From Desulfococcaceae bacterium HSG9 (lineage in GTDB: Bacteria; Desulfobacterota; Desulfobacteria; Desulfobacterales; JAUCGF01), in the NCBI GenBank assembly GCA_030378005.1, contig JAUCGF010000100.1, positions 1 to 58,939 on the forward strand: 58,939 bases of DNA, written 5' to 3'. Shown here one piece after another: positions 47,489 through 57,480 of this stretch; position 1 is the first letter of the stretch; each line of letters opens with the position of its first letter. The notes below the pieces were generated by a model. It did not search any database. It was not told the origin of the DNA and saw nothing but the letters and a program-made list of their open reading frames with translations. The translations under genes and the position numbers were made by a program.

Positions 47489-48259
47489 TTGGAAGAAAGC
47501 ACTGTGCTGTATCACAAAAAAGAAAATGTAGGGATTATCACCCTGAATCGCCCTGAAAGACTGAACGCAATCACGGATGATCTGCTGTGTCATTTCATTG
47601 AAAAGATCGGGGTTGCCAAACATGATCAGGAGGTCGCTTCTGTCATTTTAACCGGTGCCGGCAGAGCTTTTTGTGCCGGAGAAGACCTCAAAGAAACCTC
47701 CCTGGGCAAAACTTCGGAGCAATGGGTGCGGGAAATTGATGGACTTCAGGAAATCCAGAGGGCTATATTGGGATTAGGAAAACCCTTGATTGCGGTTGTG
47801 CGCGGTTACGCCGTGGGGGGCGGTTTGGAGTTCGCTCTGAGCTGTGATATCCGTATCGCCGCCCAAGATGCCAAGTTCGGCTTTCCCGAAACGGGCATCG
47901 GCTTGACCGTCACCACCGCCGGAACCAAACTGATCACCCAGATTGTCGGCTTAGGCAAAGCCAAAGAGATGATTTTCACCGGTGAATTTATTGACGCTGC
48001 GGAAGCCTTGAAAATCGGTCTGGTCAATAAAGTCGTGCCAGAAGAACAACTGCTCGAAGAAGCCCTGAATATGTGCCGTAAAATTAACAGCCATTCGGCC
48101 TTAGCCCTCAGATTATCGCGTATCGCCATTGACCAGGGACTGCATTCCAGTTTTGAGCAAACTCTGGAAATTGAAGCGGCGCACCTGTTAGCCTGTGTCA
48201 ATTCCCAGGAACAGCAAGATTTGGTGGAGCAAAAATTGAAAACCATGCAAGAGAAATGA
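47489..48259 (+). CDS. Enoyl-CoA hydratase/isomerase (crotonase family, second copy)
   Basis: 256 residues, TTG start with AAGGAGAG upstream. The oxyanion-hole segments are GAGRAFCAGEDLKETSLG and GYAVGGGLEFALSCDIRIA. The second catalytic Glu sits in FGFPETGIGLTVTTAGTKLI. Sequence in the IIPGAGGTQRL position differs from the first crotonase, so the substrate may not be the same. It lies 95 bp before the acyl-CoA synthetase gene and is probably co-expressed with it. Confidence 0.88.
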   Translation: MEESTVLYHKKENVGIITLNRPERLNAITDDLLCHFIEKIGVAKHDQEVASVILTGAGRAFCAGEDLKETSLGKTSEQWVREIDGLQEIQRAILGLGKPLIAVVRGYAVGGGLEFALSCDIRIAAQDAKFGFPETGIGLTVTTAGTKLITQIVGLGKAKEMIFTGEFIDAAEALKIGLVNKVVPEEQLLEEALNMCRKINSHSALALRLSRIAIDQGLHSSFEQTLEIEAAHLLACVNSQEQQDLVEQKLKTMQEK

Positions 48260-48269
48260 ATGATTGAAG

Positions 48270-48307
48270 CGTGAAACGTGATGTGTTACCCGATTTCACG
48301 TTTCACG
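48270..48307. repeat. Perfect 12-bp hairpin
   Basis: CGTGAAACGTGA (48270-48281) pairs with TCACGTTTCACG (48296-48307). It lies between the crotonase and synthetase genes and may shape their shared mRNA. Related words (CACGTTTCACGC) occur at 1420-1432. Confidence 0.65.
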
Positions 48308-48354
48308 AATCACTTTTTCAGAGATAAACGCTTGCAAGCCAAGAGGTGTTTACT

Positions 48355-49962
48355 ATGTTAAACGGCTCAACCTATCAAGAAATCTATCGCAATTTTAAAT
48401 GGCAGATACCGCCGGTTTACAATATTGGTGTGGATGTGTGCGATAAATGGGCTGATGACAAAGACAAACCGGCTCTTATTTATGTCAGCCCTGATGAAAA
48501 GGAGCAAAGATACACTTTCAGAGAATTGAAGAGATTATCTGACAAACTGGCGAATGCACTGCGCGCTCATGGAATTAAAAGATTAGATCGGGTGGGAATT
48601 TTGTTGCCGCAACGTCCGGAAACCCTGATTTCACATATCGCTACTTATAAATTGGGAGCTATCGCACTGCCTCTTCTGACCCTTTTCGGGCCGATGGCCA
48701 TCGAATTTCGCCTGCAAGACAGTGATGCCAAAGCGGTGATCACGGATCGGGCGAATTGGCCTAAAATTATGGAAATCAGGGAGCGTCTTCCTGATTTGCG
48801 ATTGATTATGGTCATCAATTCGGAATGCCCCGATGAAGTGCCGGATTTTTGGCAAAGCATCCAAGCGGGAAGCGAGCGTTTTGAACCGGTAATGACCCGA
48901 CCGGATGATCCCGCCCTGATCATTTACACTTCAGGCACCACCGGCCAACCCAAGGGAACCTTGCACGCCCATCGGCTTTTACTCGGAATTCTGCCCGGAT
49001 TCGAGTTTTACCACAATCTGTTCCCTCAGCCCCAAGACCTGATGTACACGCCCCTTGATTGGGCCTATATCGGCGGGTCTTACGATGCGCTGTTTCCCAC
49101 GCTGCATCACGGTGTCCCCGTATTGGCGTATCGGCCCCCAAAATTTGATCCTGAAAAGGCGTTTTATATGATGGAAAAATACCGGGTTCGCAATCTGATG
49201 GCGGTACCAACCGTTTTGAGGATGATGATGAATGCTGTGCCTGATCCGCAGGTGCGCTACAAAATTGATTTACGATCCGTAACGGCCGGGGGTGAAACAT
49301 TGGGCGAAGAACTCAGTGAATGGAGCAAAAGCGCACTAAAAGCGGAACTCAACGAACAATACGGCCAAACGGAATGCGATCTGGTGATCGGTTTTTGTTC
49401 CGCTGTGATGCCGATTGTTCAAGGCGCTATCGGCAAATCCGTTCCGGGCCATACTGTGGAAATAATAGATAAAAACGGCACCATCGCCAAACCGGGAGAA
49501 GTCGGTGAAATCGCGGTGAAACGCCCTGATCCGGTCATGTTTCTGGAATATTGGAACAATCCCCGGGCCACCGCTGAAAAATATACCGGCGACTGGATGC
49601 GCACCGGTGATTTCGGCAAAAAAGATTCAGACGGTCACTTCTGGTTCACGGGTCGTGAAGATGATTTGATCGAAAGCGGCGGCTATCGAATCGGACCTGG
49701 CGAGGTTGAGGAATGTCTGATGTCGCATGAAGCCGTGGCTCTTGTATGTGTGCTGGGAGTTCCGGACAAAGTGCGCGGCCAGATTGTCAAAGCGTTTATC
49801 ACGCCTAAAAAAGGAGTTGTACCGGATAAGGTGCTTGAAGATAACATTCGCGCGTATGTGAAAGGCAAACTCGAAGCCCACGCCTATCCCCGTGAAATCC
49901 AATTTATGGCTAAAATGCCGATGACCAACACAGGGAAAGTTCGTAAAAATAAATTGAAATGA
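48355..49962 (+). CDS. Acyl-CoA synthetase (AMP-forming, medium-chain/acetyl type)
   Basis: 535 residues from ATG 48355 with GAGGTG just upstream; the frame also opens at GTG 48346. The ATP loop IIYTSGTTGQPKGTLHAHR, the A5 motif ELNEQYGQTECDL, TGDWMRTGDFGKKDSDGHFW with FTGREDDLIESGGYRIGP, and the C-terminal adenylation Lys in TNTGKVRKNKLK are all present. It activates a carboxylic acid to its CoA thioester through an acyl-AMP. Chain length cannot be set from sequence by eye. The NadR-like gene follows after one base. Confidence 0.92.
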   Translation: MLNGSTYQEIYRNFKWQIPPVYNIGVDVCDKWADDKDKPALIYVSPDEKEQRYTFRELKRLSDKLANALRAHGIKRLDRVGILLPQRPETLISHIATYKLGAIALPLLTLFGPMAIEFRLQDSDAKAVITDRANWPKIMEIRERLPDLRLIMVINSECPDEVPDFWQSIQAGSERFEPVMTRPDDPALIIYTSGTTGQPKGTLHAHRLLLGILPGFEFYHNLFPQPQDLMYTPLDWAYIGGSYDALFPTLHHGVPVLAYRPPKFDPEKAFYMMEKYRVRNLMAVPTVLRMMMNAVPDPQVRYKIDLRSVTAGGETLGEELSEWSKSALKAELNEQYGQTECDLVIGFCSAVMPIVQGAIGKSVPGHTVEIIDKNGTIAKPGEVGEIAVKRPDPVMFLEYWNNPRATAEKYTGDWMRTGDFGKKDSDGHFWFTGREDDLIESGGYRIGPGEVEECLMSHEAVALVCVLGVPDKVRGQIVKAFITPKKGVVPDKVLEDNIRAYVKGKLEAHAYPREIQFMAKMPMTNTGKVRKNKLK

Positions 49963-49963
49963 T

Positions 49964-50971
49964 ATGCAAATCGGACTGACATTAGGCAAATATGCGCCAT
50001 TTCATAAAGGACATCAATATGTTATCGAAACCGCCTTAAAAGAAATGGATAAGGTGATCGTAATCATCTATGACGCACCTGAAATTACAACTGTTCCTTT
50101 AAATATTCGGGCAGATCAGATTAGAAGGTTGTATCCGCAAGTCACCGTGACAGAGGCTTGGGATGGCCCTTCCGAGGTAGGCGATTCACCTGAAATACAA
50201 AAAAAGCATGAAGATTACATTATCCATAATCTCAATATAAAACATGTCGATGCCTTTTATTCCTCTGAATTTTATGGATTGCATGTGAGCCGGGCGCTCA
50301 GAGCTGAAAACAGAATTGTGGATAAGGAACGAATCGCCTATAACATCTCATCAACCCTGATACGCCAAAATCCATATAAATATCGCAAATACTTAGACCC
50401 GCTCGTGTATTCCGATTTAATCATCAATGCGGTTTTCCTCGGCGCTCCGAGTACAGGCAAAACCACAATCACCGAACTTATGGCAAAGAAATTCAATACG
50501 CAGCAGATGCCTGAATATGGAAGAGAATACTGGGAAAAACACCATGTAAACCGCAGGTTGACTCTTGAACAACTTGTGGAAATAGCGGAACGGCATTTGA
50601 AGATAGAAAACCAAAAAATCGCAGTGGCCAATCGATATTTATTTACCGACACGAATGCGCTGACAACGTTTATATTTTCGCTGTATTACCATAATGCAGC
50701 GGATCCCCGATTAGAAAAATCAGCTGAACAGGCCGAGAAAAGATATGATCTCATATTTGTCTGCAACACCGATATCCCATATAGCGACACTTGGGACAGG
50801 TCAGGAGATATGAACCGAACAATATTCCAAAAAAGAATCATCGCTGACCTTCAAAAAAGAAGATTGCCATTTTTTTTATTACAAGGTAATTTGCAAAAGC
50901 GGATCGAAAAAGTCAGCCGTATCATCTCCGGATATCGTAAATATCAAAATATTACAGAACTATCAGATTAG
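49964..50971 (+). CDS. nadR: NadR-like bifunctional NMN adenylyltransferase/ribosylnicotinamide kinase
   Basis: 335 residues. The N-terminal nucleotidyltransferase has GKYAPFHKGHQYVIETALKE with the HxGH motif and ISSTLIRQNPYKYR with the ISxTxxR motif. The C-terminal kinase has a P-loop FLGAPSTGKTTITELMAKKF (about 160-179) and EYGREYWEKH. Together these make NAD from ribosylnicotinamide. The N-terminal helix-turn-helix of enterobacterial NadR is absent, so it should not act as a repressor. A PnuC-type transporter gene follows after 9 bp, a common pair for nicotinamide riboside uptake. Confidence 0.9.
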   Translation: MQIGLTLGKYAPFHKGHQYVIETALKEMDKVIVIIYDAPEITTVPLNIRADQIRRLYPQVTVTEAWDGPSEVGDSPEIQKKHEDYIIHNLNIKHVDAFYSSEFYGLHVSRALRAENRIVDKERIAYNISSTLIRQNPYKYRKYLDPLVYSDLIINAVFLGAPSTGKTTITELMAKKFNTQQMPEYGREYWEKHHVNRRLTLEQLVEIAERHLKIENQKIAVANRYLFTDTNALTTFIFSLYYHNAADPRLEKSAEQAEKRYDLIFVCNTDIPYSDTWDRSGDMNRTIFQKRIIADLQKRRLPFFLLQGNLQKRIEKVSRIISGYRKYQNITELSD

Positions 50972-50980
50972 GAGGCAATT

Positions 50981-51640
50981 ATGGAAACCCCATTATCGTA
51001 TTTCAGTGTCAATCGAATTTTTTTCACCGTCCTTGATTATCAGATGAGTTACCTGGAATTTGTAGGCACCATTTTCTATCTTTGGTCGGTTTGGCTGATT
51101 GCACAGAAAAAAATGCTGACATGGCCGATCGGGATTATTGCGGTGATTCTCTTTGGAATCCTGTTCTATCAAATTCAATTATATTCTGATACGATTGAAC
51201 AGTTTTATTATTTGGGGGCCAGCATCTATGGCTGGCTTTTCTGGAAAAAAGATCAAAAAAGCACCGAATCAGCCGAAATTGACGTAAGGATCAGTTCTGC
51301 CAGGGCCATTGTGATTTGGGCGACCATCACCATAGCGGCAACCGTGATTGTCACCATATTTATGAAAAACATTCATCATACATTTCCGAAATTGTTTCCG
51401 GTTCCGGCCTCTTATCCTTTTGTTGACGCTTTAACCACAATGATGAGTTTTACCGCTATGTTTTTAATGGCTCAGAAAAGAATTGAGAGTTGGATTTACT
51501 GGATTATCGTGGATGTCATCGGGATTGGGTTATATTTTGTTAAAAATGTTAAATTTCTCTCCCTATTATATGTCATTCTCCTGGTTCTCGCTATAAAAGG
51601 CTTTTGGGTGTGGCTGAACAGCTTGAAAGCAAAGAGCTAA
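50981..51640 (+). CDS. pnuC: Nicotinamide riboside transporter PnuC
   Basis: 219 residues, about seven membrane segments. Family text includes MSYLEFVGTIFYLWSVWLIA, MLTWPIGIIAVILFGILFYQ, YYLGASIYGWLFWKKD, IESWIYWIIVDVIGIGLYFV and the final VLAIKGFWVW. PnuC proteins move nicotinamide riboside by facilitated diffusion and rely on the kinase of NadR to trap it. AGGAGG precedes the ATG, directly after the NadR-like gene. The 51641-51932 spacer is AT-rich and ends in AGGAGG for the next gene. Confidence 0.9.
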   Translation: METPLSYFSVNRIFFTVLDYQMSYLEFVGTIFYLWSVWLIAQKKMLTWPIGIIAVILFGILFYQIQLYSDTIEQFYYLGASIYGWLFWKKDQKSTESAEIDVRISSARAIVIWATITIAATVIVTIFMKNIHHTFPKLFPVPASYPFVDALTTMMSFTAMFLMAQKRIESWIYWIIVDVIGIGLYFVKNVKFLSLLYVILLVLAIKGFWVWLNSLKAKS

Positions 51641-51932
51641 ATGCCGATATTACGGTTATTTTTAACGCCTCGTATTTTAAACATTTTTGAACTTAATTAT
51701 TTGACTCTGAATTCCTGAATCAGTGTGCATCAGACTTGACATTTTGTAACGTAACGGACAAACAGGCGTTTATCCTATTCGATTTGTCTGAATTTTTTTC
51801 TTGATTGCATTGCAAAAGTATGAAAAACAATGTGCTATATTATTTACATCGCCGCGCGTTAACGGCCTTCACGCTGGCGATGTTATCCGGGAAACCGGGA
51901 AACCATAACAGAAGGCTGATAGGAGGAAGTGT

Positions 51933-53678
51933 ATGATGAGAAGGATGTTGAAAAGGATGCCCGGAATGATGTTCTGGGGAATTGTCGGAGTTGTATTGGT
52001 CATGTTTTGCGCCAATACGGTGAGCGCGAACAAGGAAGCCGCCAAAAAGTGGATTGAAAAAGAATTCCAACCATCGACTTTGAGCCAAGAAGACCAGATG
52101 AAAGAGATGGAATGGTTCATCAAAGCGGCGGCACCGTTCAAGGGTATGGAGATCAAGGTGGTCTCGGAAACCATCCCAACCCATGAATATGAATCCAAAA
52201 CACTCACCAAGGCGTTTGAAGAAATTACCGGCATCAAAGTCACCCACGATCTGATTCAAGAAGGTGATGTGATCGAAAAGCTGCAAGTTCAATGGCAGTC
52301 CGGTAAAAATGTGTATGACGCCTATATTAACGATTCCGATCTGATTGGCACCCATTTTCGTTATGGGCATGTGGTTAATCTGACCGATTGGATGGCGGGC
52401 GAAGGCAAAGATGTTACGCTTCCCACGCTGGATGTTGATGATTTCATTGGCAAATCATTCACCACCGGTCCTGACGGCAAGCTTTATCAACTGCCGGACC
52501 AACAGTTTGCCAACCTTTACTGGTTCCGCTACGATTGGTTTAACCGTGATGATCTCAAAAAGAAATTTAAAGAACTTTACGGTTACGAATTAGGCGTTCC
52601 GGTGAACTGGTCGGCGTATGAGGACATCGCTGAATTTTTTGGCAAACATGTCAAGGAAATTGACGGTGTTACGGTTTACGGTCACAACGATTACGGCAAG
52701 AAAGCGCCTGATCTGGGTTGGCGTTTCACCGATGCTTGGCTGTCTATGGCCGGCGCAGGTGACAAGGGCATTCCCAATGGCAAGCCTGTGGATGAATGGG
52801 GCATTCGTGTTGAAGGATGTCGTCCGGTGGGAGCCAGTGTCGAGCGCGGCGGAGCCGCCAATGGCCCGGCCGCCAAGTACTCCCTGCGTAAATACATGGA
52901 GTGGCTGAAAAAATACGCTCCTCCGGGATCACTCGGCATGGACTTTTATCAATACCTGCCGGTTCTGGCCAAAGGCGATGTCGCCCAGCAAATTTTCTGG
53001 TACACGGCTTTCACCGCCACTATGGTTGAACCCGGCCCCACGGTCAATAAAGACGGAACACCCAAATGGCGCATGGCTCCCTCTCCCCACGGTCCTTACT
53101 GGGAAGAAGGCATGAAATTGGGCTATCAGGATTGTGGTTCATGGACATTGATGAAAAGCACACCTGTTGATCGTCGTAAAGCGGCTTGGCTTTTTGCGCA
53201 ATTCTGTGTGGCTAAAACCACGTCACTTAAGAAAACGCATGTTGGCCTGACACCGATCCGTGACAGTGATATCCGACATAAATCTTTTACCGAACGAGCG
53301 CCCAAACTCGGCGGACTGGTAGAATTTTACCGCAGCCCGGCGCGTGTCGCATGGACACCCACCGGAACCAATGTGCCAGACTATCCCAAATTGGCGCAGT
53401 TGTGGTGGCAAAATATCGGTGAAGCGGTTTCCGGCGAAGTGACCGTGGATCAGGCGATGGACAATTTGGCCAAAGAGCAGGATAAGGTACTCCAACGTAT
53501 CGCGCGCTCCGGCGTGCAGGGCGACTGCGGCCCCAAGTTGAATCCCAAAGTTGATCCGAACGAATGGCTGAAAAAACCTGGTTCACCTAAAGCCAAACTG
53601 GAAAATGAAAAACCCAAAGGTGAGACAGTCAACTATGACGATCTCATTAAAGCATGGCGTGAAGGCAAAGTGCGCTAG
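51933..53678 (+). CDS. Glycerol ABC transporter substrate-binding protein-like (GlpV-like)
   Basis: 581 residues, much longer than most binding proteins and in line with GlpV-type glycerol binders. An N-terminal signal (MPGMMFWGIVGVVLVMFCAN, ending TVSA) is followed by KEAAKKWIEKEFQPSTLSQE. The family 1 core has WFRYDWFNRDDLKKKFKELY, GWRFTDAWLSMAGAGDKGIP and ARVAWTPTGTNVPDYPKLAQ. Glycerol kinase lies 430 bp downstream, which supports glycerol as ligand. No permease or ATPase genes are here. AGGAGG fixes the start. Confidence 0.78.
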   Translation: MMRRMLKRMPGMMFWGIVGVVLVMFCANTVSANKEAAKKWIEKEFQPSTLSQEDQMKEMEWFIKAAAPFKGMEIKVVSETIPTHEYESKTLTKAFEEITGIKVTHDLIQEGDVIEKLQVQWQSGKNVYDAYINDSDLIGTHFRYGHVVNLTDWMAGEGKDVTLPTLDVDDFIGKSFTTGPDGKLYQLPDQQFANLYWFRYDWFNRDDLKKKFKELYGYELGVPVNWSAYEDIAEFFGKHVKEIDGVTVYGHNDYGKKAPDLGWRFTDAWLSMAGAGDKGIPNGKPVDEWGIRVEGCRPVGASVERGGAANGPAAKYSLRKYMEWLKKYAPPGSLGMDFYQYLPVLAKGDVAQQIFWYTAFTATMVEPGPTVNKDGTPKWRMAPSPHGPYWEEGMKLGYQDCGSWTLMKSTPVDRRKAAWLFAQFCVAKTTSLKKTHVGLTPIRDSDIRHKSFTERAPKLGGLVEFYRSPARVAWTPTGTNVPDYPKLAQLWWQNIGEAVSGEVTVDQAMDNLAKEQDKVLQRIARSGVQGDCGPKLNPKVDPNEWLKKPGSPKAKLENEKPKGETVNYDDLIKAWREGKVR

Positions 53679-53702
53679 AAGCATCGTATGACCTCAAAAT
53701 GT

Positions 53703-53728
53703 TCCCTCTCCCCGTTGGGGGAGAGGGA
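53703..53728. terminator. Strong hairpin after the GlpV-like gene
   Basis: TCCCTCTCCCC (53703-53713) pairs with GGGGAGAGGGA (53718-53728), an 11-bp GC-rich stem. No T-run follows. It is also a common dispersed palindrome type. Confidence 0.6.
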
Positions 53729-53839
53729 CAAAATGAGGATGCAAAATTACTTGCAATGCAGGGCGCTTCGGCGTCCTGTTTATATGAATGTAGCATAGTA
53801 AGCAGTTCCGCGACCCCATAACGAAGATAAATAGGATAT

Positions 53840-54073
53840 ATGACCGATTGCACTCATAATAATCTAACATTACTGCCACCGGAAAAAATCAAATTGCAGT
53901 GTCAGCATTGCCATTTGACTATCAAACCGGAGGAACTTGGAAAAAGCTATTGCCCCGAATGTTTTGAAATGTCCGGCCGGAAACGGTATGATTTTAAAGA
54001 GCTTGCGGCTGAAAAAACAGACATACACCGGTACCGCTGTGAAAAATGCGGTGTTATTATTGAATGTGAATGA
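53840..54073 (+). CDS. Small zinc-ribbon protein
   Basis: 77 residues with four Cys pairs: CQHCHL, CPEC, CEKCG and a final CE near the end, the pattern of a double zinc ribbon. The middle, [19 protein letters not shown], is basic. No signal peptide. A weak AGGA precedes the ATG. It sits between the GlpV-like gene and glycerol kinase and overlaps the kinase frame's upstream codons. Its job is unknown; a metal-linked regulatory role is possible. Confidence 0.65.
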   Translation: MTDCTHNNLTLLPPEKIKLQCQHCHLTIKPEELGKSYCPECFEMSGRKRYDFKELAAEKTDIHRYRCEKCGVIIECE

Positions 54074-54105
54074 TGAAAATGGTTTTTCAGAAAGGAGAAA
54101 GCATA

Positions 54106-55617
54106 ATGGCCAAATACGTGGGAGCCTTAGACCAAGGCACGACCAGCAACCGTTTTATTATTTTCGACCCTAACGGTCGGATCATCAGCATCGACCAGAA
54201 AGAACATGAACAGATTTTCCCTCAACCGGGGTGGGTGGAACACAATCCCACTGAAATCTGGCAAAATGCGCAAGATGTGATTCGCGGCGCTCTGGCTAAA
54301 GCGCAATTGTCCGGGGCTGATCTGGCGGCAATCGGCATCACCAATCAGCGTGAAACCACCATGCTATGGGACAAAAACACCGGGAAGCAGTTTTACAATG
54401 CGATTGTATGGCAATGCACGCGCACCGATCAGATTTGTACCGAATTAACCCGGGAAGGCGGCCAGAATCGCTTTCAGAAACAAACCGGCCTGCCTGTTGC
54501 CACCTATTTTTCAGGCCCGAAAATCAAATGGATTCTGGATAATGTTCCCGAAGCCCGCGCGGCGGCTGATAAAGGCGATGCTCTTTTCGGCACTATGGAA
54601 ACCTGGATGATATGGAATCTCACCGGCGGTGCTGACGGCGGTTCACACGTTACCGATGTTACCAATGCCAGCCGCACTATGCTCATGGATTTGAACACCC
54701 TTGAATGGGATGACGCTATTTTGCAAATTATGGGAATCCCGCGGCAAATTCTTCCGAAAATTGTTCCGTCGATTGATTCACGCACATGGGGAACAACACT
54801 CAAGGGTGGCTGCTTGAACGCCCGAATCCCGGTTTGTGGAGCACTCGGCGACCAACAGGCAGCCCTTGTGGGGCAAACCTGTTTTAAACAGGGGGAGGCC
54901 AAAAACACGTATGGCACGGGATGTTTTCTTTTGCTGAACACAGGTGAAACACCGATGGTTTCCACTCAGGGTTTGCTTACAACGTTAGGGTATCAAATCA
55001 ATGGTCAACGTCCGGTTTACTGCTTGGAAGGTGCTATCGCCATCGCCGGTGCGCTGGTGCAGTGGCTGCGGGATAATCTGGGTCTGATTTCTGACGCCGC
55101 TGAAATTGAGGCATTGGCAAAAACGGTTGATGACAATGGCGGTGCTTATTTTGTTCCGGCCTTCTCCGGCCTGTTCGCGCCCTACTGGCGTTCGGATGCG
55201 CGCGGCGTGATTGCAGGATTGACGCGCTATGTCAATAAGGGACATATCGCTCGCGCCGTTCTGGAAGCGGTTGCATATCAAACTTGTGACATTATGAACG
55301 CCATGAATAAAGATTCCGGTGTCGATTTGAGTGCGCTCAAGGTTGACGGCGGCATGGTGGCCAATGAGATGCTGATGCAATTTCAAGCGGATGTCCTCAA
55401 TGTACCGGTGATTCGTCCTCAAATTGCGGAAACCACCGCTTTGGGAGCCGCTTATGCGGCCGGCCTGGCGGTTGGATTTTGGTCCGACCTTGAAGCGTTA
55501 AGACAAAATTGGGCGGTTGATAAGACCTGGCAGCCGGCGATGGCCGCGCAAACGCGTGAAAACTTATTGCGACAATGGAAAAAAGCGGTGGACCGAACCT
55601 TTGATTGGGTGGATTGA
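54106..55617 (+). CDS. glpK: Glycerol kinase
   Basis: 503 residues from ATG 54106, fixed by AAAGGAGA; the frame opens earlier at 54070 but without support. FGGY-kinase landmarks are [78 protein letters not shown] with [15 protein letters not shown], and [20 protein letters not shown]. It phosphorylates glycerol to glycerol-3-phosphate with ATP. No glycerol-3-phosphate dehydrogenase follows; instead the next 3 kb are transposon debris. Confidence 0.95.
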   Translation: MAKYVGALDQGTTSNRFIIFDPNGRIISIDQKEHEQIFPQPGWVEHNPTEIWQNAQDVIRGALAKAQLSGADLAAIGITNQRETTMLWDKNTGKQFYNAIVWQCTRTDQICTELTREGGQNRFQKQTGLPVATYFSGPKIKWILDNVPEARAAADKGDALFGTMETWMIWNLTGGADGGSHVTDVTNASRTMLMDLNTLEWDDAILQIMGIPRQILPKIVPSIDSRTWGTTLKGGCLNARIPVCGALGDQQAALVGQTCFKQGEAKNTYGTGCFLLLNTGETPMVSTQGLLTTLGYQINGQRPVYCLEGAIAIAGALVQWLRDNLGLISDAAEIEALAKTVDDNGGAYFVPAFSGLFAPYWRSDARGVIAGLTRYVNKGHIARAVLEAVAYQTCDIMNAMNKDSGVDLSALKVDGGMVANEMLMQFQADVLNVPVIRPQIAETTALGAAYAAGLAVGFWSDLEALRQNWAVDKTWQPAMAAQTRENLLRQWKKAVDRTFDWVD

Positions 55618-55829
55618 TTCCTGATAGACTTATATACTGATATGATTTTGGTGGTTCCGCTGACTTAATGGATTAATGTGTAAAATACTCAGTATATGGA
55701 AAGTTCAGGAGTGCAAAAATCAAGCGCAGCGATTTTTTGCATCCCGCACCACCCGGAGGCTTGCTGATTAAGGGGTCGGTAAAAAACCGCTTCACTTAAT
55801 TTTTGCGCTCCATGCCGTATTTTCAGGCA

Positions 55830-55961
55830 TTTTCCATCTACTGATACTCTTAATGAGGATATTATTAGGGATAAAATATCAGTAGAAAAAGAGCGAATAA
55901 TCAGCGTAGAACAAGCTATTCAAGTTGCTAGAGAGAATAACGAAGATACATACTGGGAGTC
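55830..55961 (+). pseudogene. Coding fragment cut off by transposase remnant 2
   Basis: In one plus-strand frame the sequence reads STDTLNEDIIRDKISVEKER then IISVEQAIQVARENNEDTYW, then runs into the remnant boundary at 55962. It has no start codon and no recognised family. It may be the end of a gene broken by insertion. The rest of 55618-55829 shows a stretch similar to the REP arm (AGGAGTGCAAAAATC near 55709) and no gene. Confidence 0.35.
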
Positions 55962-56660
55962 CAGCCCTTTCAAGGTCATTCTCCTACTTTTTTCTCATAG
56001 CAATAAGTTTTGCTGTTGAGACATGAGGAGTTTCAGGGTCATATTTTCGTTTTTTCGGTTTCTTTTCAGGCCCCTCGTATGCTTGCGAAACGCCGACAGT
56101 TTTACGTTTTCAGATAATCGCAATAGAAATTCTGTGAACTCTGATTCCGTATACCGGTGGAACATTCTCCATTCCTCATCCGGCAGTGCTATCATCATTC
56201 CTCGATATACACCCGAAATCACATCCGAGATATAGAAACTGGACACTTCTTTTTCAATTTTTTGAACTCTGTGAACAGCGCACAAGGCAGCTTTGATAAC
56301 CGATAATATCATATATGAGATCAAAGCCGCACAAAAGCCGAATAGCGCTGCGGGAGGGTGGCCTGAAGTGTTTATTTCGGAGTTGAACTGTTTTTTAAGT
56401 TCCTGAAAGGAGGTCTCTGTTTTCCAGCGTTTGCGATAAATATCCGCAATTGATTTTGTACAGGCCGCCTTCTGAGGTAAATCAGCAATTATAAATATTT
56501 CTGTTTCACCATCTCGTGTCTCGGTTTTCAAACAAACGTGAATCCGCCTGAATATATGTTTTTTTCCGGACGCATCTGTTACCGCTATAGGCGCTTCAAA
56601 AACTTTACCTGTTACGGTGTCGATAAAATCATGGCAGCCGTCGGTGAATTGACGAATTCA
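55962..56660 (-). mobile_element. IS4-type transposase remnant 2
   Basis: Reading right to left, the frame opens near 56660 (CHDFIDTVTGKVFEAPIAVT), has no proper start, and continues with IADIYRKRWKTETSFQELKK, the YREK-type motif holding the catalytic Glu. It then matches remnant 1 (IKAALCAVHRVQKIEKE). Near its end one C is missing in a C-run relative to remnant 1, so the tail is frameshifted (ends NMTLKLLMSQQQNLLL). An open frame continues upstream towards 56870 with one TGA, which may be the degraded N-terminus. Dead element. Confidence 0.75.
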
Positions 56661-56885
56661 ACAGCTTCCTGGAAACTTATCAAAACGGTCTGATAAAGAC
56701 TCGCTGTCCTCAACTGTTATCCTGTCCCGGCGCGGTGGGAAAGAGAGTGGCGGATATTGATGTGACTGCGCCGCTGTCATCATCTTTTGTAAAAGAGGGC
56801 GCGGTGGCGGGATATAACTGAAAAAAGAAAGGCAGGCCCTGTTTCCAGCTTCGGACCGAAAAGAATAAAACTGCTTTCAAATTTT

Positions 56886-57122
56886 ATGTTAAAATATATT
56901 AAGGAGCAATTTCCAAGTGATGATCAATATATCCGCAATTTTGCAGAGGGGCAGAAATGGGTTGCCACGGCTTTTATAGAGCCTGCGAAACATGCAAAGC
57001 AACTGGCAAGGATTTTATCCGAACAGGTAAAAAATGATGACAAAGCCGGAATTGTGCGAACGGTTTCCATGATGGAAGGCATTTCAGAACCTTTGGAAGA
57101 TGCGGGTTTAAAGGAAATATAG
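56886..57122 (+). CDS. Hypothetical protein, doubtful
   Basis: 78 residues, with text such as FAEGQKWVATAFIEPAKHAK and an amphipathic helical look. It has no recognised domain and no clear ribosome binding site. It is flanked by a transposase remnant and a MITE-like element. It may be a fragment of a larger lost gene. Confidence 0.35.
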   Translation: MLKYIKEQFPSDDQYIRNFAEGQKWVATAFIEPAKHAKQLARILSEQVKNDDKAGIVRTVSMMEGISEPLEDAGLKEI

Positions 57123-57132
57123 TCATCAGATT

Positions 57133-57267
57133 TTGGTTTGTTCTGGCATGATTTTTGCCCTCGTTCCTAAATGGCGATATTTGTCCTTTTTGACTCCCAA
57201 ATTTGCGAAATTCGATCAAAAAGGCAGTTTTGATGGGACAGGCAATTTTTGTGCCAGAACAAACCTA
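57133..57267. mobile_element. MITE-like element, 135 bp
   Basis: Inverted ends with core GGTTTGTTCTGGCA (57133-57159 and 57241-57267; the first 16 bases match with one exception). A smaller nested inverted repeat (CCTTTTTGA and TCAAAAAGG) lies inside. It has no coding capacity. The following stretch to 57471 is AT-rich without a gene. Confidence 0.6.
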
Positions 57268-57471
57268 ATTCTGACAACTATAATACACTTTTAATTATTT
57301 TTCTATATATTTTTATGAACTGATTCGATTCTCAAAATGGCTATAAAACAATTGCATACTGGTAAATTTATTTCTGGAAATCTCCTTATTTGTATCATAT
57401 AGACAAGAAAACTTTTGCCCCTTTGGATATTTTGCTGAATCTGCCGATACGATGTTATTCATACTTTTTAT

Positions 57472-57480
57472 CAGAAATGT
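57472..57480. repeat. Left copy of the 9-bp target-site duplication
   Basis: CAGAAATGT immediately left of the insertion sequence. The same nine bases occur immediately right of it at 58747-58755. Confidence 0.9.

Noticed and set aside
54070..54105. Upstream start for glycerol kinase
   Set aside because: It overlaps the zinc-ribbon stop and lacks a ribosome binding site, whereas ATG 54106 has AAAGGAGA and matches the usual kinase N-terminus.
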